A stretch of DNA of 37,166 bases from Bacillota bacterium (GTDB lineage: Bacteria > Bacillota > Clostridia > Lachnospirales > Lachnospiraceae). A program made the position numbers and the translations under genes. Below are positions 31,538 through 37,166 of the stretch, piece by piece; within the stretch, counting starts at the first letter, position 1, and each line of letters opens with the position of its first letter. The stretch spans positions 1 to 37,166 of the forward strand of contig JAEWPQ010000136.1 in assembly GCA_023460575.1 (NCBI GenBank), read 5' to 3'. The notes beneath the pieces are model-generated. The model was not told the origin of the DNA. It did no database searches and was given only the letters and a program-made list of their open reading frames with translations.

Positions 31538-31646
31538 CCCATTTGTAGCGAACTAACAAAAGATAATATGCACAATCCATGGGCCCTTTTTCATGATGGA
31601 GGCAGCAAATTACACTTTTAAGTAAAAGTAATGGAGGATAAAAGTA

Positions 31647-32930
31647 ATGACTTATGAAATGATAGTCGTATTGTTAATTCTGATATTTATGGTTGTTATG
31701 CTGCTGTCTCATGCACTTCCGTACGGCGTAACAGGAATGATCTGCTGCGTGGCTCTTGTCCTGACAGGAGTAAACGACATACCCACTGCTTTTTCCGGCT
31801 TATCCAACAGCACTACTATCATGGTTGCAACTATGCTGGTAGTTGCCAGCGCCCTGGGAAAAACCAGCCTGGTCCACAGACTGCGCCAGGCAATGAACCA
31901 TCTTCAGGGCAAAAGCGGTATTGTTCTGGTTCTGGCCCTGCTTCTTATCACTGTCGGTTTGTCTCAGTTAATGGGTCAGATGGCCTGCCTCTCCATGATG
32001 CTTCTGTTTGTTCAGACGCTTGATGATGAAAGCGACATCTCTCCGGCCCGCATGCTTTTTATTATTGCCTGTGTCAATACCATCTGGACTTCAAAAATCC
32101 CAATCGGTATGGGTGCGACCATGCCAGGAACCATTAATTCCTTTTATCAGGGCATGGTGGAGGCAAAGGACTTACTTGTAATTACGGATTATCTGAAAGC
32201 TGGATTCTTCCCGGCTGTCACAGGCACTATTTATTGTCTTTTTATGTATAAAACGATTCCCAACGGTAAAATCGATAATTCCCAGATCAGAGAAATAAAA
32301 GAAACTGATACAATCTCTAAAAAGCACGAGACAATTATTTTCCTGGTATTCTTTGGTGTAATTATGGGATTTATGTTTGGCAGTAAATTAGGCAGTAATA
32401 TCAGTAACATTCTGCCTGCAGCAGGGGTATTGATCTTAATTCTTACCGGAGTTCTTTCTGTAAAGGAGACCGTTACAACCCTAACCAGCGATATGATCTG
32501 GATGATAGCAGGTATGTCAGTCATGTCTTCTGTTCTCGGAAAAACCGGAGTCGGCGATCTGATTAGGCAGACGGTGCTTAACCTTCTTGGAGATCATCCA
32601 AGCGGTTTATATGTGACTATTGTTTTCTGCGTTGTTACTACAATCATGACCAATTTTCTTTCCAATCTTGGAACCATGGCTCTTATGTGCCCCATTGCTG
32701 CAGCTACCGCTCTGGCAGGAGGCATGAATGTCAAAACCATCGTTCTGGTAACTGCAGTTTCCTGCTGGTTTGCCATTGCTATGCCTACCGGATGTTCTGC
32801 TGCCATGATGGCTTTTGGTATAGGAAATTTCAACGCATTCAAACTGATGAAGTTTACGCTGCCTCTTGTATTAATATTAATGATCTCACTGATCATTGGT
32901 ATCAATCTGTTCTTCCCGATTTTTATATAA
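31647..32930 (+). CDS. SLC13/DASS-type anion transporter
   Basis: The 427-residue protein has about 11 hydrophobic segments in two repeats. Each has a Ser/Asn-Thr hairpin region, with FSGLSNSTTIMVATMLVVASAL in the first half and MTNFLSNLGTMALMCPIAAATA plus AIAMPTGCSAAMMAFG in the second. The paired S-N-[ST] motifs are the Na+/carboxylate binding elements of the divalent anion:Na+ symporter family. It probably imports a dicarboxylate or aldarate. A GGAGG site precedes the ATG. It is followed 40 bases later by an esterase gene in the same operon. Confidence 0.85.
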   Translation: MTYEMIVVLLILIFMVVMLLSHALPYGVTGMICCVALVLTGVNDIPTAFSGLSNSTTIMVATMLVVASALGKTSLVHRLRQAMNHLQGKSGIVLVLALLLITVGLSQLMGQMACLSMMLLFVQTLDDESDISPARMLFIIACVNTIWTSKIPIGMGATMPGTINSFYQGMVEAKDLLVITDYLKAGFFPAVTGTIYCLFMYKTIPNGKIDNSQIREIKETDTISKKHETIIFLVFFGVIMGFMFGSKLGSNISNILPAAGVLILILTGVLSVKETVTTLTSDMIWMIAGMSVMSSVLGKTGVGDLIRQTVLNLLGDHPSGLYVTIVFCVVTTIMTNFLSNLGTMALMCPIAAATALAGGMNVKTIVLVTAVSCWFAIAMPTGCSAAMMAFGIGNFNAFKLMKFTLPLVLILMISLIIGINLFFPIFI

Positions 32931-32970
32931 AGGAAAGCACTGAAAGGATCATGAAAGGAACGAAAGAATA

Positions 32971-33894
32971 ATGAAAAAATATATTAATCCGGGACATGAG
33001 CGAAAATCATTAACTCTGATTGACAACATTGTCTTCTCTAACCAAACGGATTTAAACAGCAAACCAATGGAACTTAAAATGTCCATCCTGCTTCAAAACG
33101 GCAACAGTGAGATGAAACTGGCAGCCGGTGAAGATGATCCAAAAGAAAACCATGATACAAAACCTGCACTTCTCTGGATCCCCGGAGGAGGCTGGAGAGG
33201 AGTCGATAAAAACCTCATGCTTGGCGAGATGAGTCAATTTGCAGATGCCGGCTATGTGGTAGCATCCATGTACTATAGAAGCAGTGGTGAAGCACATTTT
33301 CCTGCACAGATCATTGATGTAAAAACCGCTATCCGGTTTCTGCGGGCAAATGCCATGAAATATGAAATTGATCCCGACCGGATTGGTGTATTCGGACGAT
33401 CCGCAGGCGGACACCTGGCCGCTTTTGCAGCAATGAATACGGATACTTTCGAAAATGAAGAATGGTCCGGCTATTCATCTAAAGCAAATGCCTGCTGCAA
33501 TATGTTTGGTCCTACCGATGTATTGGCACTGATGAATGAGGAAGAAAAAAGCTTTAATAATCCCAACAGCCGGTGGCACCGAATCGAAGATACCCATGGC
33601 GGAAAACTCATAGGAGGAGATCCTTCTACCATAAAGGAACGTGCAAAATCGGCTAGCCCGGTAAATTATGTAAATCCGGACATGTGTCCTATGCTGATAC
33701 TCCATGGAGACAACGATCCGCTGGTTCCCATGGAACTTAGCAGTGACGTTTTATACAGCAGAATCAAAGAAGCAGGCATGGAAGACAGAACAGATTACTA
33801 TGTACTGGAAGGAGCCGGACACGGTTCCAGAGAATTCTTCCAGGATTCTGTCAAGCAGCTTATGATCTCTTTCTTTGATAAGTATTTAAAATAA
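32971..33894 (+). CDS. Alpha/beta hydrolase, esterase/lipase type
   Basis: The oxyanion loop is IPGGGW (70-75). The nucleophile elbow is GRSAGG with Ser144, and the acid and base are Asp249 (HGDNDPLVP) and His284 (GAGHGS). The fold resembles the hormone-sensitive-lipase/acetyl-xylan-esterase-like group. There is no signal peptide, so it works in the cytoplasm. The neighbouring transporter suggests that an esterified or lactonised organic acid is imported and then hydrolysed; the substrate itself is not evident. Confidence 0.88.
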   Translation: MKKYINPGHERKSLTLIDNIVFSNQTDLNSKPMELKMSILLQNGNSEMKLAAGEDDPKENHDTKPALLWIPGGGWRGVDKNLMLGEMSQFADAGYVVASMYYRSSGEAHFPAQIIDVKTAIRFLRANAMKYEIDPDRIGVFGRSAGGHLAAFAAMNTDTFENEEWSGYSSKANACCNMFGPTDVLALMNEEEKSFNNPNSRWHRIEDTHGGKLIGGDPSTIKERAKSASPVNYVNPDMCPMLILHGDNDPLVPMELSSDVLYSRIKEAGMEDRTDYYVLEGAGHGSREFFQDSVKQLMISFFDKYLK

Positions 33895-33905
33895 CATTGC
33901 AAAGA

Positions 33906-33950
33906 CATGCTCCTTCTGAATTAGTAAAAAAAGAAGGAGCATGTTTTTAT
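33906..33950 (+). terminator. Terminator of the SLC13-hydrolase operon
   Basis: The perfect 12-bp arms CATGCTCCTTCT (33906-33917) and AGAAGGAGCATG (33932-33943) are followed by TTTTTATT. Confidence 0.9.
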
Positions 33951-34813
33951 TATACAATATCCAGATAGGTCTTTCTTACTGGCGCAGGAAACACCTGGTT
34001 TATCTCCATAAGTTCATCCCCCGTCAGCGCTACTTCCCATGCCTTTGCATTGTCCAGTGCGTGATCCCTGTTTCCTGTACGGGGTATGGCCACCACATTA
34101 TTATTTCGGATAACAAAAGCCAGAAGAATATTGGAAACTGTACACTGGTGGGCATTTGCGATGCGGATCAGCACCGGGTTCTCGTAAAGACTCCGTTTTA
34201 AATCACCTGCCTGTGCAAGAGGGCAGTATGCCATGACAGGGACTTTGTGTTCTTCCAGCCACGGGATCAAATCATACTCAATTCCTCTGGAGGCTACATG
34301 ATAAAGAACCTGATTTATCTGACAGTTACTTCCTCCCGGAACACTCCAAAGTTCCTTCATATCGGCAGTGTCAAAGTTTGATACACCCCAGCGCCTTATC
34401 TTTCCTTCTTTTTTCAGCTGCTCCATACATTCCACCGTCTCACTTAATGGAATACTTCCCCTCCAGTGTAAAAGATATAAATCCAGATAATCCGTGTTCA
34501 ACCGCTCCAGAGTTCTGATACAGCTTTTAAATATATTCTTTCTGCCAGCATTATGAGGATATACCTTGGACACCAGAAACAGACTGCTGCGATCAATCCC
34601 ATTTATGGCCTCTCCAAGAAGTTCCTCTGCTTTTCCATCTCCATACATCTCAGCTGTATCAAGTAGCGTCATCCCGGCTGATATTCCAGTCCTTAAGCTA
34701 TTCAGTTCATCCTTCCGCCTGTTTTTTTGTTCACCAAGGAACCAGGTTCCCTGCCCCAGAGACGGTACAGCAGTTCCGTCCGGAAGAATGACACATTGTT
34801 TCCTGTTTTCCAT
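33950..34813 (-). CDS. Aldo/keto reductase
   Basis: This is an NAD(P)H-dependent oxidoreductase with the full tetrad Asp52, Tyr57 (LLDTAEMYGDG), Lys83 (LVSKVYP) and His116 (YLLHWRG). The nucleotide-binding end reads AIPRTGNRDHALDN. The start at 34813 has GGAGG 5 bases upstream, and an ATG at 34843 is less likely. It is last in a minus-strand run after garK and an AEC transporter. It could reduce an aldehyde or keto intermediate of acid-sugar breakdown, such as tartronate semialdehyde, which is normally handled by GarR. That role is speculative. Confidence 0.92.
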   Translation of the reverse strand: MENRKQCVILPDGTAVPSLGQGTWFLGEQKNRRKDELNSLRTGISAGMTLLDTAEMYGDGKAEELLGEAINGIDRSSLFLVSKVYPHNAGRKNIFKSCIRTLERLNTDYLDLYLLHWRGSIPLSETVECMEQLKKEGKIRRWGVSNFDTADMKELWSVPGGSNCQINQVLYHVASRGIEYDLIPWLEEHKVPVMAYCPLAQAGDLKRSLYENPVLIRIANAHQCTVSNILLAFVIRNNNVVAIPRTGNRDHALDNAKAWEVALTGDELMEINQVFPAPVRKTYLDIV

Positions 34814-34861
34814 TTTCTCCTCCTGTTCTCCTTCTCCTGCCATGAAAGCTTATGATTATTC

Positions 34862-35839
34862 TCACGAAAATCCCATGGACCAGAGAGGAATTGTAAGCAT
34901 GGACAAAAGTGTGGATATTACCACACATTTCGTTGCAAATACATAATCGCAGTCATACTTTGCCGCAAGTATTGCAGAAGTACTCCCTGCCGGCATTCCG
35001 GTCATCAGTACACAGATTGCCATAAGATAATTCTCCATCTTCAACATTCTGCAAAGTGCCAGGGTGAAAAAAGGCAGAATGATCAGACGCATAAAGGATA
35101 TAAAAAGAGCATCCCGTTGAAACAGACTTTTGAAACTGACCTCAGAAAGCATCATTCCGATTAAAAGCATGGTCAGTGCCGTTGTACAGCTTCCCGCCGA
35201 ACGAACCGCCCTGTCAAGTGCCAGCCCAAGAATATTCAGTATCGTATGGACAGCGAAAGGCAAATGAACCATGAGACTTGCATTGATTGTTTCAATGGGG
35301 GCCTGAAACAACAACAGAAACAGGCCGATATAAACCGCCACGATACAGGGATGAATTGCAATTTTTTTCACAACTGACTTAAAATCCGGGCTTTCCGTAA
35401 AGCATGCAATTCCGGCTGACCACATCATAATCCGCATAGGGATAATGAATATGGAAGCATACATCATACCTTCCGCACCATAAATTCCTTCTGCAATGGG
35501 AAGGCCTAAAAACCCGGAGTTTGAGACTATGGTTGCGTACTGCAGAACCCGTTTTACTGCATGGGGCCTTTTATTATACAATACCCGGCTTAAAACATAA
35601 CTTACTATCTGTACAAGAACAGACAGGAAAAGTACTGCCCCGAACCGGAGCAGTATTTTACTGTCAAACTTCATGCGGAAGGAATTGATGATATTGCAGG
35701 GCAGAAAAAAATACAGCACGGCATCTGTAAGCACCGTCTTTCCTGATTCCTTTAAAATACCTTTCCTCTTTAATATGGCACCTGCTCCAGTGAGCAGAAA
35801 CATCATGCACTGAAGTGACCATAATCCGGTTATATCCAT
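34862..35839 (-). CDS. AEC-family transporter (auxin efflux carrier-like)
   Basis: The 325-residue protein has about 10 membrane helices in two halves. It shows family features including VLTDAVLYFFLPCNIINSF (36-54), a helix-breaking ATIVSNSGFLGLPIAEGIYG region (107-126), and a C-terminal GMPAGSTSAILAAKYDCD. Bacterial members move malate, malonate and similar organic acids. It lies 12 bases after garK, with an AAGGGG ribosome site, so it probably moves a pathway acid. Confidence 0.88.
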   Translation of the reverse strand: MDITGLWSLQCMMFLLTGAGAILKRKGILKESGKTVLTDAVLYFFLPCNIINSFRMKFDSKILLRFGAVLFLSVLVQIVSYVLSRVLYNKRPHAVKRVLQYATIVSNSGFLGLPIAEGIYGAEGMMYASIFIIPMRIMMWSAGIACFTESPDFKSVVKKIAIHPCIVAVYIGLFLLLFQAPIETINASLMVHLPFAVHTILNILGLALDRAVRSAGSCTTALTMLLIGMMLSEVSFKSLFQRDALFISFMRLIILPFFTLALCRMLKMENYLMAICVLMTGMPAGSTSAILAAKYDCDYVFATKCVVISTLLSMLTIPLWSMGFS

Positions 35840-35851
35840 TTTTTCCCCTTT

Positions 35852-36994
35852 TTATCCGTTCAGACTCATCCCGGCTCTCAGCATACGAAACGTACGCTGT
35901 GCCGCTCCCCGATATAGTTCCACAGACCGCTCCATTGCTTCCTCTATGGGCATTGCTCCCTGAATGGTTGTGGTTATGCTTTCTATTCCGTATTCATAGA
36001 TTTTTTCGGCTCCATCCCCCATGCCTCCTACTATGGCGACGGCCGGAATACCTCTTTTTTTACACCGCATTCCGATTCCGCTTGGAACCTTTCCGAACGC
36101 AGACTGCCAGTCCATTCTGCCTTCTCCGGTAACGACTAAATCCACCCCTTCTAACAGGGTATCAAACTGAATCAGATCCAGGACAGTTTCAATTCCTGAT
36201 TTCATATTGGCATTTAAAAATACGTTTAAAGCAGCTCCAAGTCCTCCTGCTGCTCCTGTTCCCTGAATCTGATCCGCATCAATACCAGTCAGTTCAAACA
36301 GCTTTCCTGCATAGGATTTCATATCCTTTTCCAGCCGATTAAGGATTTCAGGAGTTCCTCCTTTTTGTTTTCCAAAGGTATAGGTTGCGCCGTTTTGCCC
36401 AGTCAGCGGATTTGTCACATCACACATCACAGTAAATTCTGTCTCTTTTACGGCCGGGTGAAGTCCGCTTATATCAATATGCTCCACTTTTCCCAGATCT
36501 TCACCGCAGCCAGTCAGCAGGTTCCCTGCTTTATCAAGAAATTTCACACCAAGAGCCGTCATGGCTCCCATACCGCCGTCATTGGTTGCGCTTCCGCCGA
36601 TTGCAATGGCAATCTTTCTATAGCCTTCATCCAAAGCCGCTTTAATCAGTTCCCCTGTCCCATAGGTTGTGGTATAAAGGGGATTTCTCTTTTCTGACGG
36701 AACCATGGGAAGCCCGGAAGCTTTTGCCATCTCGATCACTGCATGGCTGCCATCAAACACTCCATATACCGCAGTTGTCTCTTCCATCAGCGGACCATGT
36801 ACTGATACGGTGCGGATCTGCCCATTCATAGCATCAATTACCGCCTCTATGGTTCCTTCCCCCCCATCTGCCACGGACACTCCGCTGCACTCACAATCCG
36901 GAAAAATACATTTTGATTCTTCTGTGAGAATTTCAACAATCTCCACAGATGATAAGGATCCTTTAAATGAATCAGATGCAAATAAAAATTTCAT
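35852..36994 (-). CDS. garK: Glycerate kinase (GarK/GlxK type)
   Basis: The 380-residue enzyme phosphorylates D-glycerate, giving 2-phosphoglycerate in the GarK branch. Family motifs are the start KFLFASDSFKGSLSS, VADGGEGT (41-48), AIGGSATNDGGMGA (131-144), GTGAAGGLGAA and VVTGEGRMDWQS. In the glucarate pathway it acts after GudD, GarL aldolase and GarR reductase, so it links this region to central metabolism. An AGGAAAGGGG site precedes the ATG. It heads a garK-AEC-AKR run, separated from the upstream gene only by a terminator. Confidence 0.94.
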   Translation of the reverse strand: MKFLFASDSFKGSLSSVEIVEILTEESKCIFPDCECSGVSVADGGEGTIEAVIDAMNGQIRTVSVHGPLMEETTAVYGVFDGSHAVIEMAKASGLPMVPSEKRNPLYTTTYGTGELIKAALDEGYRKIAIAIGGSATNDGGMGAMTALGVKFLDKAGNLLTGCGEDLGKVEHIDISGLHPAVKETEFTVMCDVTNPLTGQNGATYTFGKQKGGTPEILNRLEKDMKSYAGKLFELTGIDADQIQGTGAAGGLGAALNVFLNANMKSGIETVLDLIQFDTLLEGVDLVVTGEGRMDWQSAFGKVPSGIGMRCKKRGIPAVAIVGGMGDGAEKIYEYGIESITTTIQGAMPIEEAMERSVELYRGAAQRTFRMLRAGMSLNG

Positions 36995-37025
36995 CGCCTG
37001 CCCCTTTCCTCTTACGCCTGATATG

Positions 37026-37063
37026 AAAAACAGGCCGGCAGCCTATCAACAGCCACCAGCCTG
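37026..37063 (-). terminator. Terminator between the right-edge gene and garK
   Basis: On the minus strand the arms CAGGCTGGTGGC (37063-37052) and GCTGCCGGCCTG (37042-37031) form a 12-bp stem including wobbles, followed by TTTTT. It ends only about 30 bases before the garK start codon. Confidence 0.8.
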
Positions 37064-37106
37064 CCCTCTTTCTTATATTAATATCTTCCGTAACGATCTC
37101 TTATTT

Positions 37107-37166
37107 CTAAATGAGCCCCGCTGTTTCCATCTCTTTTCTGATCTGGCCAAGAACCGGTCCTTCCGG
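37107..37166 (-). CDS. C-terminal end of an unidentified gene
   Basis: The minus-strand frame entering at the right edge reads PEGPVLGQIRKEMETAGLI and stops at 37109-37107. It is followed by a terminator, which supports a real gene end. The tail is too short to assign. Given the context it might be another acid-sugar gene, for example the aldolase or reductase missing here, but nothing in these 19 residues proves that. Confidence 0.55.
   Translation of the reverse strand, partial: PEGPVLGQIRKEMETAGLI

Noticed and set aside
1..37166. CRISPR array, tRNA or rRNA genes, prophage
   Set aside because: No regularly spaced repeats, no tRNA-like cloverleaf noticed by eye, and no phage structural or integrase genes.

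Overview
The window looks like a chromosomal segment of an anaerobic, spore-former-type Firmicute, most likely a Lachnospiraceae-like Clostridium. The grounds are moderately low GC, AGGAGG-type ribosome binding sites on nearly every gene, a flavodiiron protein, beta-glucoside-family PTS genes, tripartite tricarboxylate transporters and a GudD/GudX pair. This is inference from gene style; no rRNA, tRNA or CRISPR was seen.

Layout. 1-3052 (minus): the first codons of an aspartate kinase, then an arginase-like/HD-hydrolase/DUF523 operon whose last gene seems to have lost its start codon, then an AraC regulator translationally coupled to a ClpP paralogue. 3240-4442 (plus): a flavodiiron protein, convergent with a lone pxpA (4519-5274). 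5420-8538 (minus): a D-amino-acid-aminotransferase-like gene coupled to a cytidylate-kinase-like gene, an unassigned small RNA or leader with its own promoter and terminator (7125-7283), and an APC permease divergent from a LysR gene. 9584-11073: a GNAT acetyltransferase and an orphan OmpR-type response regulator. 11170-16429 (minus): a sucrose operon (LacI repressor, GH32 hydrolase, EIIBCA PTS permease) with a Nif3-like gene at its end and palindromic operators around its promoter.

16430-20450 is a visibly AT-richer island. It holds a BlaI-type repressor, an M56/BlaR1-type membrane protease and a small secreted protein in one operon. Divergent from these is an unrecognised secreted beta-rich protein followed by a two-helix membrane protein. 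The divergent promoter region is full of palindromes, and the island ends in a decayed IS1182-like transposase. This is the best candidate here for an undescribed system: a protease-controlled secreted effector with a possible immunity or anchor partner.

20515-37166 is an acid-sugar catabolic region. A minus-strand operon carries glucarate dehydratase (gudD), a GudX-like paralogue and a complete TctB/TctA/TctC transporter. It is preceded by a PrpR-N/PAS/AAA+/Fis regulator that has lost the sigma-54 activation motifs, and by two coupled LysR genes divergent from an SLC13-type transporter plus esterase operon. Then come an aldo/keto reductase, an AEC transporter and a glycerate kinase (garK type), which would complete the lower end of glucarate degradation. 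No gene identified as garL (aldolase) or garR (reductase) is in the window; the truncated gene at the right edge could not be identified.
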